Shown here in pieces: positions 37,201 through 49,235 of a stretch of DNA of 64,000 nt. The translations under genes and the position numbers were made by a program. How positions within the stretch are numbered: the first letter of the stretch is position 1; each line of letters opens with the position of its first letter. Source of the DNA: Bidens hawaiensis (taxonomy: Eukaryota; Streptophyta; Magnoliopsida; Asterales; Asteraceae); NCBI GenBank assembly GCA_021521415.1, contig JAIQDT010014363.1:62001-126000 (forward strand), given 5' to 3'. Under the pieces are notes generated by a model that ran no database searches, was not told where the DNA came from, and saw nothing but the letters and a program-made list of their open reading frames with translations.

Positions 37201-40200
37201 CATGTACTGGTCAAGGAGCAGGACATCAAGCTAAGATGGCAAACCTACTTCCACAATCTTTTTAACAATGGGAGAGCTTACCAAGAAGAACATGACATCA
37301 CAAACTTTCAACGACAACAATCGAATAACTGCTACTGCCGACGGATCACACGAGAAGAGGTGAAGGACGCACTTAGGAGGATGGGAAGGTCTAAGGCGGT
37401 TGCCCCAGACAACATACCCATCGAGGTGTGGAAGTGTCTAGGGGAGGAAGGAGTCATGTGGTTAACTACTCTGTTCAATAATATTCTCAAATCAGGTAAG
37501 ATGCCAGACCAGTGGAGGAGCAGCGTTGTAGTTCCTATCTATAAGAACAAAGGAGACGCCCAATGTTGTGGTAACTACCGAGGAATCAAACTACTAAGTC
37601 ATACTATGAAGCTATGGGAAAGAGTGATTGAGGTTAGACTTAGACGAGAAACTCAGGTTACGGTCAACCAATTTGGCTTCATGCCGGGGCGTTCCACCAC
37701 AGAGGCAATACACCTTATAAGAAGATTAATGGAAAAGTATAGGAAGAAGAAGCGTGATCTACATATGGTGTTTATTGACCTAGAAAAGGCCTACGACAGT
37801 GTGCCACGACAGGTGCTCTGGGAGTGCTTGGAGGGTAGAAGAGTGCCCAGGAAATACATAGAGATAATTATGGATATGTATACCAGGAGTGAAACAAGTG
37901 TCCGTGCGCCAGTGGGGGATACTGATTTCTTTCCTGTAGAGGTAGGTCTTCACCAGGGGTCAGCGTTGAGCCCGTTTCTTTTTGCAGTAGTCTTGGATGA
38001 GTTGTCAAAGTCGATTCAGGGGACTCTCCCGTGGTGCATGATGTTCGCAGACGATATTGTGTTACTTGCTGAGAAAAAACAAGATCTAAACATGAGGCTT
38101 GAGGAGTGGCGAACAACCTTAGAGACAAAAGGTTTAAAGATTAGCCGATCTAAGACGGAGTACCTACACTGTGATTTTGGTGAGATAAACGACAGTGAAG
38201 ACGCACACATCACAATTGAAGGGCAGGTGGTCCCGCAGGTAACGAAGTTCAAGTATTTAGGATCATTTGTACAGAGCGATGGGGAATTAGACAGTGATGT
38301 GACCCACCGAGTTCAGGTAGGATGGTGTAGATGGAAAGCAGCCACAGGTATATTATGCAACAAGAGTTTCCCGACTAATCTGAAGGGAAAATTCTATAGG
38401 GTGGCAGTTAGACCTGCAATGCTATATGGAACAGATTGTTGGGCCATTAAGAAGGCACAAGTGCGGAAGATGGAGGTAGCAGAAATGAGAATGCTACGTT
38501 GGATGTGTGGGCACACAAGGCTAGACAGAATAAGAAACGTTGTGCTTCGCGAGAGATTAGGGGTGGCGAACATAGCAGACAAGATAAGAGAGTGGAGATT
38601 GAGATGGTTTGGACATGTAAAGAGAAGACAGACGACGAATCCTGTTAGATCCGTAGAAAACATTACTATAGAGGGGATGAGGGGTAGAGGACGACCGAAA
38701 TTGACTTGGGATGAGAGGATTAGGCATGATTTGATAGACCTAAACCTCTCCGAGGACATGATTGAGGATAGGAATTCGTGGAGAAGTAGAATTAAAGTTA
38801 AGGATTTTTAGAGAGAATTGAATACCTTAGGGCTTAGACTTAACTTATTTAGGTCACATACCATAATGGTATTTCCCTTACATATTTTATTATTATTATT
38901 ATTAGCTTTTATATTGCGGTTAAACTGTGACCTTATTATTAATATTATTATAATTAGTAGTTTTTTATATAACTGTTAAACTTTGATTTCCTTCTTTTGC
39001 TTCATACACATGTTCTTAGAGCCGAGGGTCTCTCTGGAAGCCACCTCTTTATTCCTTTGGATAGAGGTACGGTGTGCCTACATCCCACCCTCCCCAGACC
39101 CTACCTATAGCTCTGCTGTCGGTGGGATTTTACTGGGTATGATTGATTGATATACTAAAGGTCAAAAAGAATCATTTAAAAACTCCAAGCTTTTACCTGA
39201 TCCAAGTTTTTCCCCGTCTCATAAGCATTTGAATTTGGCATAGCTTTGACTAGAACAGAGTAATAAACGTTATGGTTAATCTTTTTAGGTGCATCTTTGC
39301 TAGGCTCCTCCACTTCATCAATGTAAGCAACACGAAGAGATGGGTACTCTGTCATTAACCTCAGAACACTTTGTGCACAAGGATCGCCAGACCGCTTTTC
39401 AATGCCATATCGTTGACATGAAACCACATATGTAAATTTCATATCAGCTACTGCTCGACACTGAGCCCACAATGACCCTCCTCCCTTCATCTGATCCTCA
39501 TTCAATTCAATCGCCTTATACCCTTCCATAAGATCTGCTCAAACCAATAACCAAGTAACAAAAACACCAAATCATCTACTGTTTATTTTAACTTGAAAAT
39601 TCATTTATAATCCACAAGATGGTTATGTACCATCATCTTTAGCCATATCAAGGAAAGCCTGAAGTTCCAATGCTTTACGGTAATACATCATTCCCCTAAC
39701 TAGCATTAATTAAATAAGATTAGTCAATTAGTCGGGGCGCTTTGACTTTAGTCGAATTCGGTCAAAATTTACCAGTTCTGGTCAATGTTTGATCTCTATA
39801 TGAAGCCCAAAGACGCAGGTGATCTTCTAATTCATTGTTTCCACTTAGTTCATGTTCACTGGAGCAATTCATTCTCTCAAGAAAGTTGATCCACTCATCT
39901 GTATGTCATCCATCACCTGTTATTAATCTATAACGCCGATAGCACCTGAGAGTATATATATATATATATACCTGGGAACAGTTTTTGCAAATAGAAGAGG
40001 ATTGATACTCCATCCTCATTTGGGACTCTTAAACCATGCAATGAAAAGAAAACCTCTTCCCTGTAATATGGGGTGAGTACACTGCCAAGAAAAAACATAT
40101 TACCCAAACTTGTATGCAACAATTAAGTCAGTGGATCAACTTCCATGACTGAAAATATAGATAATGGTTCTAATGGAGAAGATATTAACTGATCATGTTA

Positions 40201-43200
40201 GGCTTATACAGAAAGGACTAGAATACAGGCTAAACAAGCCATAAAGATGGGGTGTGTTCCAATATATGTGGTCTAAATAAATTTAGAGAAAGAAAAACTT
40301 ACGAGAAGGAAAGCATATTGCGAACTTTGGGGGCTGAGGGCATGTCCATAAATAATGAACTAGAAAAGAAGCATATTCTTCTTCTAGCTTCCAAGTTTGT
40401 AGGCACATCCTTAGCAGATTCCTTCACTGTAAGCAACAAGTACAACCTATTTATCTGGAAAAAAAAACACCATGTAAGAAAAATATACCAAATTTGAGAT
40501 TACACCTCAACATATTTATAAGTTTTGTTAAAATTACTTTCTCCTTCCAAGCTTCTGAATGTGGAGTTGGGAATAAGATTGCTCCTGCAGGTTGAAATAA
40601 CTGGTAGTGTTCATAAAACTCGTCTCCTTGCCCATCCAAACTATATAAAAAGAAAGAATACACAAATGTAAGTATTGATATCACGTGAAACAGAAAGATA
40701 CAGGAATCTTTACTTTTGTTCTTCCATTATGTCTCTTGTCACAACTTCATGCATATCCTGGAAAAGAATTACAACTTGATCCCGGTCCTCCTGCCTATTC
40801 ATTAACTGTGAATATAGCAAACCACATTGTGTTAGAATATTAACACTTATAGATCTCAAAGAGCTACTGAAGTACATACCAAGTAACCGATAAGTTTGAC
40901 AACATGATCATAGAGAATAGGTAGAGCACTCATTTTGAGAACTCTAACTAGATCACCATCTTCAATATGTTTGTCAACTTCGGCAAATATATCATCAATA
41001 ACCCTGAAAAGAAAAACCAAGTTGCACATACCTTTTTTCATGATAAGAACTTGTAAAACAAAATTTGGATATCTTCTTTGAACTAAAGGGAACTTACGTC
41101 TTCTCACGACTGCCACGAACCAAAAACATAATAATATTGCGAAACGAAGTGTAGCATTCACGGATAGCACAAGACATATAATTGTCACTCTCGATCCTCT
41201 TTTTCAGCTCACGGTCTTTTCCATTGCTGTCTTTTGTCATATGCAATGCAATAGGGATCTATCCATTGATTGGGAAAACAATAGATGCATTTTCATAAGC
41301 TTCTAGAAGTGCCAATTCTCACAGTTCCCTATATTTCCAACATACCTTGCTAGCAAGCAGAAATGGAGGCCACTGGATTATGTCCATGTCTCGGTCAGCC
41401 CAATATGGAACAAGCAAGAGGTCCATTTCCCTGTAGATACAACAAGCTTTCATTAACAGAATTTGTAGCCAAATGTAAAATTCAATTTCTCCAAACAAAT
41501 ATTTATAATTACCTATTTTTAATAAGATCTTCCTCTCGAAGACTTGTGATAACTTTGTTCCATAACTGAGCAAATCTGGCGCCTTCTTTCTGAAGTGAAT
41601 ACCAAAGATGGTTAGGAATGAGTTTCTGAACAGAAACTTGAACTCAAAATTAAGATAGAATTGCAGAAAATTTGTAACAATTGAAAGCACCCACTACTCA
41701 ATCTCTAAAAGAAAATTAATCCACCAAGGAAAGAGAACACTTTACTCCATCAAGATCAAAATAAGATTTCAAGAAACAGAGAATAAACTCTCTCAAATTC
41801 GTAATTCATGAAGTCTCCCTATAAATGAGTCTCCTGAGAGAATCACAAGGCATTCTCTCCACAAAAAAAAAAGTGTAACAAAAAGATGTCTTGCTAGAAC
41901 AAGAAAATCAGCCAATATTAAAACACATTGAAATTGGTTTGTCATTATGTCCGAGAAAAGCTTACTGTTGGAATGTGACTAAGCATGTCAAGTTTAATGA
42001 TCAATATCAAACGTGTTTACAAAATCTCGCAAGAGGTCCTTGGGTTGAATACATACGAAACATGCTTGAGCATGCTCGAGCTAGAGTGGTGTTAGAAAAT
42101 CTAGGTCCATTTGCTAAGCTTATTAGGGTTCTTGATTATATATAAATGCAAAACATCTCTTTTGCCTTCACAACCGCCCCATATCTGCAACATCTATTTC
42201 AAGTCCGAGCCACGAGGGAGCTCAGGTTGGAAACAAGCGGAGTTTGAGCTCAAGTTTTCAACTCGGTAGAGAATTTCGAGCCGAATCAAAGTGGCTCTTA
42301 TGCTTTCAAGCTCGAGCTGACCCTCGCTAAGCTTGTGAACAGCCCTACTGCAGGGTACTAAATGGAAAGTTCCAATAAATACCTTTATAGAAGATATTAT
42401 GTTAGGAAATCTTAAACTTACAGCATCATAATTACGAGACAAGGTAGCCTTAAGCCCTCTCCTTTTCATTGGATCACTTTTCTCTGGTGGAATCAAGCAA
42501 CCATTAAATGCTCCAGGTAACAACTCAAAGCGGGACCGAAGCATTCCTAGGTTACGAATCTGCATAAAACTAATGTTTTAGATCATAACTTTTACATTGA
42601 AACGTCTTTTTTTTCAAATAGAAGAGCAAACCTCTCCAAGATGGTAGAATGCCCCATAGACACCTCCAAATATTGTAGAGAAAATAGCATACCAGATTTG
42701 GGTATCCATAAAATACACCTGTACATACACATTCTGGTGTTTAAAGCAACACGAAAAACAACTCAAATTCAAATGAAATATAAAAGAGAAGGTGTTTAAT
42801 CCTACAAGAATGATTGGAACCCACACTCCAACCACCACACCTATATTGTTCCTTGCTGCAAAATCATATAAATCAACTTCAAAAAACATATAAAAGATAT
42901 ATACTATTTTGATTGTGGATTTTATATCATTATCACCTGGGGAGAAGAACGAATCCCATGTATAAGTATGCGTATGAACACTCATGATAGCTTTGGTAGG
43001 ATTCACAAGTGGCTTTATCTGCAACAACATTGTACAATTGTCAATACTCAAAAAAAAAAAATTAAAAAAAAGGCTCTCAAATATCAGTGCAAAGACTAAA
43101 ACATGCACCAAAAAATTGACATTCAAACTAATACATTATAGCATAATAAAACATGTATAGTGCAAGGAAAGAGCATCAAACATTATTACTATTGAGCACC

Positions 43201-46200
43201 AAGTAAAATAAGTCTTGCGTTACAGGTAAAAACACTACCTCTAAATTGTAACTAAATGTCAGCTTTGTGATAATTAACAGAATCCAAAAGGTTGCGTACC
43301 TGAAATTTTAAATCAATAGTGGTCACAATGTGGCTCTCAAATGTCGACAAATTAAATATAAATTAATCTTACTTGAAAACGGATAATGTGCTTTCACGCA
43401 ATTCCGTCCCAACATATAGCTGAGGCTGTCATATTTCATATGTTATGAACTCAATATTTCTTTAAATAATAATGGAGCTGTGGACCTCAAAAAAACAGAT
43501 GAATGAAAGGGCTATCTAATGTCTGTACCTCAGACCACCACATCACGATATTCAAAAATCTGTTGTCTGAACTCCCAAGGTAACGCCTTATGAATGGGAA
43601 TAGAAACAACACAGCAGCAAACATGTTCGGTGACAAGTAGGCAATAACCGCCAGAATGAACAATGATAGGGAGTGTGAGCAAGTAACCATTAATATTACA
43701 ACCCAGGTGGCAGCTGATACAGCATTCAAAAGGTATCTTAGCTTGACATTCAAGGCCATGTATTGTCTTGCCTTCCAATTCAGTGCCATGTCGAGAACAG
43801 CTGCAGAACAAATAAGTACACTTGCTCTATCAAAGCAAAAGATAAAAATAAAAATAAAAACTAGAAAAGTTTGCAGGGAATAGAGAGAGCACTTTCTAAA
43901 GTCAAGAATTCAACATACCTTGACCAAGATTCAAAATCGAAGCTGTTATAAAGACACTCAGTACTTTCTTAAAAACATCATAATCAAATAAAGTGGTCCA
44001 GTTTCCAGCACCATTCCAAGCAACAATAATCATAGCCTTAGAAAGAAACAAATTGTTACTAATGGTGCTCCTAGAGCAATGTGAACTGACATGACAACTA
44101 TGATAATTTGTAAATATACAAATATATAGACACACACACATATATCTATACTAGACGGGTGCTCGCGCGATGCAGCGAGAAATACGAACTTTGGTAATCA
44201 CATTACAAGTTTATGTGTGTTCATTGTACGGTTTGAAACCGTGAAACGTTCAAACCTGATTTCACGATTGACTTTTTTTCTTTAACTTTTGGCCAACCAA
44301 TTTAAATTTTCAACGGGGTGGTTTCAGTTTTCGACGACAAAAAAATGTTACTAACGGTTTTGGCTCACGGTTTGATTTAAAAACCATCAAAACCAGACCG
44401 CAAACACCCATACGTAAAATGTTGTTTTTTTTAATTGAAAAAAACTATAGCAATTTGATACTCAAATTAAAGATAATAAAATGCTCGTTTTTATGGTGCA
44501 ATGTTTTATAAAAAATATTAACGTATAAAAAAGTTATGATCGTTAACATTTCGTGGGGGAAGTTGGGTTAAAAGTGAAAATGAAAAGAGTATATAGGTAA
44601 AAGATTAAGGGCTATAGTTGTAAGTATTCTTTAAATTTACAAAAAAAATGATTAAAGTTAAGGGGGTAAAATTGTAACTATATTTAATGATTTGAAGTTC
44701 ACGTGATATTTATCTTTTAAAAGACTATATTGCCCTTTTTCACATGCTTTGTTGGGTTGTAAGTTATGCATTATAATTTATACTTTACTTACAAACAAGT
44801 GTCTTAATTTGCCCATGGGTGATGCATTATATATAGTATAGATACATATATATATGTATGAACAATAATAGTGGTAGTATACTGGTACCAAATGCAATTA
44901 AACTCACCTGCAAGCACAATATATAGAAACTCCACATTCTGTCAAAGCTTCTGAAAATGTGCCAGTATGATCGTATCTCAACAAAGTTGACTTTCCCAAC
45001 CCATGGATCTTTACCAGGTGGTTTATTATCCTGAATATCAGTCATCCCACATAACTCAGGTTACCACTAGCTTAAAAAACTGTTAAAACATGAATAGGTT
45101 TTCTCAAAAGCCCGAGTAAAAAAAAAGGGAAAAAATGTTAGTTTCATCAACAGTTATGACCATGTGCTGGAATGATGTACAAACTAGTATTGATGCATTT
45201 TTATGCAAATAAAGAAAAAAACTGAACACATAATTTATATATATGAAAAAAGTTCAATACGTGAATAAGGAATCACCGCTGTAGATTACCCTTTTTTTCT
45301 CAAACTTCAGTGGCTTCACAGGCTCGCAGCAGAAAAAATCAGCATCAAGACGCATTGGCCAACCTATCTGGAAACAATCTGGCGACCTGAAATGTTCATG
45401 ATTATTTAATAAAATTAGTACATATATAATTTAAGTATCAAACTCACAAAAAATCATACCAGAAATACTCATTTAGATCATCATAATTTCTCCACTGAGA
45501 ATGTTCTGATTTCCCTCTTTTACTCTCCTGTAGAACAGTTGCCATATAGAAAAAACTGGTGTAAAACACAAATTCTGAATTAATTTGAGACAAATAGAGT
45601 GAGTGAATAATACCATTTCTATCACTTGATAGATAGGAGAAACCACTTCCTTCAAGAAAGCTTCCTCATCTCCTCCATATGCTGGTTTCACATCCTCACC
45701 AGTCGTGGGACTGACATTGCCAGCTAGGATACCATGCAGTTCAAAAGCCATCTAAAAAATATAAGAAATGTGAAATTGTAAATCTCATTAATCGTGTCAT
45801 TTCCAGGAAAATCTATCAGTCTATGCGTGTATAACCACTTAAAGGGAATGAATACAGATAATGATAGAAAAAAAAAGTTTTCTGTTTGTAAGATTAATGG
45901 TCACGTACAAAGTTTAGTTGTGCTTGAAGGTAGAAAAACAGAATAAGCACAAAAAAAGGCAGCAGGACTTTACTTGTTAAAATAGTATAATGTACCAATG
46001 TGAAATAAAGAAAATTTGACAACAATGCAAATGTTGAGTTGGAAAAATATATATATGTAAAAAAATCTTTTAGCACAGGGAGCATACATGATGATAGATA
46101 TAGCAGAGGCATTCAGGCATGAATCTCAAGTTTGCAGCCTCTCCCCAGATAAGAAGATATAGGCCCGTGTACAATAATTTGCGTTGTTGAACTTCTGGCT

Positions 46201-49200
46201 GTACTATTGGTAACCTAGTGTTAGCACACCAGAAAATTACATTAGTACAACAAGATGAAGCCTGTAATAGAAAACGAGGTTTGCAAACCCTTAACAATAG
46301 AGACTGAACTTATACAGTCGGTATATAGAAAAACTAACTGAAGCTACACCCAATGTAAGTTTCCTACTTTCCATGATTTTTAAGGATGCATATGAAGCCT
46401 CACCAAAAACTACTTTTCTTGCCCAAAAATTTGCACCATTTCTTGTAGTTTTTGAGAAGTTTCTTCATCACTTCATCCAATGCCCGCTCATCCAACTAAC
46501 AAAAAAGAGAGAAAAAGCAAAAGAAAGAAGCAAACTACTCAATCAGATTTTGCATATTATTTGTTCTTCTTACTCTACTCCTCTATTCCTTTTTGTAGTT
46601 ATCTTTATTTTATATACTTTTGGTTATTTATGTTTAGGTCTAAAATTTTGAAACCAGATATGTTATTTAATTAAGTTTCACATCCTAATCATTTAAGATT
46701 TTAGGGCTTGTACTTAAAGTAACATGTACATCCTAGAAAGAACAATCCAAAAAGTGTTTGTAACTGCAACAAATTATTAACTATATAACAGCTCTTTTGA
46801 AACACAAAACTTTACTGCATAATTTAGCTTCAATAGGAGGTTGATCTGTAAATGACCTTGGATTGCCGACGAGGTTCTTGAATTTGGCGGATATGAACAT
46901 TTGCAAGCAACAAAATCAGGTGCTCCCTTTGATTTGCCATATTATCTTTCTGCAAATTTAAAGGTTAAATCAATGGCCGTGGCGTAAAAACACAATTTCC
47001 TTCATTTAAAAAGAATTTAACATTATTTACATCTTACCATGTGAACTTAAAGGAAAAAACATATGTTGTTATTCTATAGTCGCACATTCATTAAAAAATG
47101 TTGATGAAAAGCATTTATTACCTGAAACCCAAACGTAACTTGAAGCCAATCAAAAATGTCTTGTTTTTTCCTCTTGTATTCCCTGGGCCATGGAAGGCCT
47201 CTTGTGTAACGAAGTGCACCAACAGCAACTTGAATCTACAACCCAAGAAAGCAACTTTTACAACGCTAGGAATGTACAGAAAAACAAGATTAGATGGAAG
47301 TTCCGTTACACCTCTGGGTATCTCATAATGGCCTGATTGGCACTATCAGGATCAAGAGGTAGTATATTGTATGGGACATAGATCTCTGTCTTTTGAGCAA
47401 CTCTATCATGCGTTTCCAGAATCTGACAATTAAATTCAACAATTCATTCTTCCAATACGAGCAGGAATTTATTTATTTTTTTGCACCCACCTCCTGGTCA
47501 ACTTCCACTGATTGTATTAGATTAACAGCCTTTAAAACCTCAAAAAGAACATTAGCAGTTTGGTATGCTTTGCTAAGCTGTGCACTGAGCATACATAAAA
47601 GTCAAGGACAGAAAATAGAGGGGGAAACAACATGCAAAAAGCAGCAAGAACATTGCATAGAACCACTAACCGGTCTGCCTTGTCAGCAGCACTTTGTAAA
47701 GCTTGGATATACTTTGAGTAGTAGTGTCGATAAAAGCTCTGTATTTCACGTGCGTCGCTTTTTTTCATCCTCCTAATCAAGGTCGGATCATTTTCCTAAT
47801 TAAAATTAACCATGGGATTATTCATTGAGTGAAAAAGCAAAACGACCCGCATGCCACATCATCACATCTGTAAAGTTACTTCCCAACAACACAAAAAACC
47901 ATTTAGAGTACTCACTCTTTCAAGCCGCTGAAGAAGGGCAGTTTTGAATTGACGAACACCACGTCCACTAGAAATGGGGTCCAACCTATGAGCTTTCTCA
48001 TATGCATAAAACCGACCTGCAACAAAACCATCATCAGAAAGATATAACATGAAAAATGAAAGCTCCGCATAGCACAAGCCTGAACAAAGGACTCTTGGCA
48101 ATCAAGAACAAACAGTAACACAATTTGGATTGATATAATTAAATGAAGAACACAAGTGGATTAATCAAATATGTCAACTAATCTTTGTGTTGAACGATGT
48201 AACAGAAGTAATGTATATATGCACGAAAATGGCTGGTAACTGCTATCCTATAACCGTTACAACGGTGGCCACCAGTTAACAGTAATCATAACGATTCATG
48301 TGTTAATAAAACTTAGTATTGAAATAAGCAAGGTAGTGAATTGCAAAACCCAATCTAGCCTATAATGGCACTTAAAAATGTGTTATCCAACATTAATAAT
48401 ATCTAGCCTATAATTTCATAAGTTTAATAATAATAATACAAATAACAAATATAATAATAATAATAATACAAATAACACATATAATTATAACAACCCTAAT
48501 AAATGTTTATAATAATTAAATAATGACAAGGATAAAAAACTAAGTGTAGAATAAATGACTTTCAAGTTTCAACACTTTTTTCCCTTAGTGTTCCATTGTT
48601 CAGTAATTTGAGCAGTCAACAGCTGCATATGTGGTGTTTAGCATAGCATCCAATGTAATCATTAATCAAAGGCGAGCAAGACACACGCCTAGACCTATTC
48701 TCAGGTGATGTGCCCCTTTGAGTGCCTACATTTAACCTAACTACAGGCCAGCCTGAATTCGTCTTATGTGTGATCCTGTGTTGAATTTAATATATTGTTA
48801 TATATCTAGCTTGCATTGCCTAATTTATGATGGTTATATATTGCCTGATTATAATTATCACAGTTTGTTAACTAATAAGTACGGAACAATAATAATAATA
48901 ATAATAATAATAAGAGTAAGGCAGCTTAGTAGCTTACATAGATAAGCAACCCTAGGGTTACTAGACTCCACTTCATTAGCCACACGAAGAATCGGAGCAA
49001 CCTCCACCTACGACGACGGCACCACCTCACTATCGAATACCGATTCTCCGAGACTCCCCGCCGTCTGTGTCCGTATGATCCGCCGCTGTTGCGGCTGCGG
49101 CTTTGGCTGTGACGGTGGCGGCGGTGGCGGTAGGAAGTCATGTACCGGTGGTGGCGGAGGCGGTAGCAGCTGATCTTCTTGCGGTGGTGACGGGAAGAAA

Positions 49201-49235
49201 TAATCCCACGAACCACTACTATTATTGGACGTCAT
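31282..49235 (-). CDS. Callose synthase (1,3-beta-glucan synthase, GT48), 40 exons, with an in-frame TAG in exon 1
   Basis: All exons agree in phase: 48938-49235, 47916-48016, 47671-47795, 47491-47584, 47312-47422, 47122-47235, 46857-46949, 46404-46495, 46088-46214, 45614-45751, 45460-45527, 45290-45386, 44908-45030, 43919-44036, 43529-43800, 43373-43425, 43239-43299, 42937-43018, 42806-42855, 42632-42718, 42422-42559, 41513-41589, 41346-41430, 41098-41258, 40880-41003, 40714-40805, 40538-40640, 40303-40454, 39972-40081, 39773-39898, 39631-39699, 39197-39534, 34643-34762, 33514-33632, 33360-33443, 33152-33264, 32055-33085, 31910-31948, 31628-31807 and 31282-31527. The sum is 5811 nt, or 1936 residues counting the TAG as one; family members have about 1950. 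The product is a plasma-membrane enzyme making callose at cell plates, plasmodesmata, pollen or sieve plates. The N-terminus holds [10 protein letters not shown] (Vta1-like) and [19 protein letters not shown] (FKS1-type domain). Two membrane clusters flank the cytosolic glucan synthase domain ([40 protein letters not shown], RGGVSKAS). The TAG is codon 76 (49008-49010), where the relic copy has TTG in PSSLV. Exon 15 appears about 20-25 residues short in an extracellular loop compared with the family. Confidence 0.92.
33714..34610. mobile_element. MULE-like element in callose synthase intron 33, carrying a Copia fragment
   Basis: Terminal inverted repeats of about 115 bp start GGGTCATTGGATTTAAATAA on the left and end TTATTTAAATCAATAACCC on the right. 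They share CTTTCACTTGTTG, GGGAACACTCCCA and TTTCTTCTG.CACTCCC in inverted order. Flanks TAAAATCGAA (33704-33713) and TAAAATCAAA (34611-34620) look like a 9-10 bp target duplication with one change, which fits MULEs. The interior (about 33930-34400), read on the minus strand, contains broken Copia RNase H text ([20 protein letters not shown]), so it captured or was invaded by a Copia piece. Confidence 0.75.
34975..34986. repeat. Left target-site duplication of the LINE
   Basis: TATACTAAAGGT, identical to 39151-39162 on the other side of the element. Confidence 0.9.
34987..39150 (+). mobile_element. Full-length RTE-type LINE in callose synthase intron 32
   Basis: This 4164-bp element lies between two perfect 12-bp copies of TATACTAAAGGT. 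It has a 5' region of about 970 bp (GC-rich, with CCGCCGCCG stretches near 35.4-35.6 kb), one long ORF for endonuclease plus reverse transcriptase, and a 3' region ending in the short repeat TGATTGATTGA. One ORF without a separate gag ORF, and a simple-repeat tail in place of poly-A, point to the RTE clade. It lies antisense to the callose synthase gene. Intact ends, intact ORF and a perfect duplication indicate a recent insertion. Confidence 0.9.
35962..38811 (+). CDS. LINE endonuclease-reverse transcriptase polyprotein
   Basis: About 949 codons are open without interruption. Residues 1-250 form an exonuclease/endonuclease/phosphatase domain ([44 protein letters not shown]). The reverse transcriptase follows, with [61 protein letters not shown] and the catalytic [12 protein letters not shown]-terminal region with [14 protein letters not shown] and [12 protein letters not shown] is typical of this LINE group. 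It would nick target DNA and reverse-transcribe its own RNA there. The frame actually opens upstream (TGA near 35865), with text [16 protein letters not shown] before the given start. The codon at 35962 is TTG, so the true start is upstream and lacks an obvious ATG. Confidence 0.93.
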   Translation: MRLASWNVGTLNGKLLELVDVLKRRRVQIACLQETKWKGHRGAECNGYKLWYSGSDGARNGVGFLVAKEIHTSVVEVIRHNDRIMVLKLVLGEEVVAVVSAYAPHVGLGDQEKREFWDCLDAVVGGIPRGKRICIGGDFNGHIGKANDGFQAVHGGFGFGDRNETGTDLLEFAVAHDLGIINSFFRKRDSHLITFSSGGRDTQIDYLLMRRGDRRWWKDCKVIPGEAVVTQHRLLVTDIAFRNKLTVREKKGTPRIRWGNLKDENLLLFKNKLILHTRARLNGDSTHIWEAMETKIIQVAKETLGVTTGKSSGHKESWWWNDAVQDKIRDKQGCFRELMRCTNEERVELRDNYKTAKIEAKKAVAEAKKAAFKRMYESLETKEGEHAMFKIAKARERRRQDLGPVKFIKDTDGHVLVKEQDIKLRWQTYFHNLFNNGRAYQEEHDITNFQRQQSNNCYCRRITREEVKDALRRMGRSKAVAPDNIPIEVWKCLGEEGVMWLTTLFNNILKSGKMPDQWRSSVVVPIYKNKGDAQCCGNYRGIKLLSHTMKLWERVIEVRLRRETQVTVNQFGFMPGRSTTEAIHLIRRLMEKYRKKKRDLHMVFIDLEKAYDSVPRQVLWECLEGRRVPRKYIEIIMDMYTRSETSVRAPVGDTDFFPVEVGLHQGSALSPFLFAVVLDELSKSIQGTLPWCMMFADDIVLLAEKKQDLNMRLEEWRTTLETKGLKISRSKTEYLHCDFGEINDSEDAHITIEGQVVPQVTKFKYLGSFVQSDGELDSDVTHRVQVGWCRWKAATGILCNKSFPTNLKGKFYRVAVRPAMLYGTDCWAIKKAQVRKMEVAEMRMLRWMCGHTRLDRIRNVVLRERLGVANIADKIREWRLRWFGHVKRRQTTNPVRSVENITIEGMRGRGRPKLTWDERIRHDLIDLNLSEDMIEDRNSWRSRIKVKDF
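39151..39162. repeat. Right target-site duplication of the LINE
   Basis: TATACTAAAGGT, matching 34975-34986 exactly. The callose synthase exon 32 donor lies 35 bp further on. Confidence 0.9.
44151..44842 (-). mobile_element. Non-autonomous Helitron in callose synthase intron 13
   Basis: Read on the minus strand, the element starts TCTATACTATATATAATGC at 44842, preceded by A. It ends with the hairpin CTCGCTGCATCGCGCGAG, then CACCCGT and CTAG at 44151, followed by T. A|TC...hairpin...CTAG|T is the textbook Helitron structure at an AT target with no target duplication. At 692 bp it has no ORF, so it would need a helicase supplied in trans. Confidence 0.85.
48939..49007 (-). other. Exon 1 segment after the premature TAG
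   Basis: Immediately after the stop, the conserved frame resumes as [23 protein letters not shown] and reaches a good donor (T, GTAAGC). The reading frame is therefore intact on both sides of one altered codon. Sequencing error, a recent null allele, or recoding cannot be told apart here. Confidence 0.85.

Noticed and set aside
41891..42145. 84-codon plus-strand frame inside callose synthase intron 21
   Set aside because: No recognisable family, and it lies in an intron between exons 22 and 21 of the opposite-strand gene; probably chance or an old repeat scrap.
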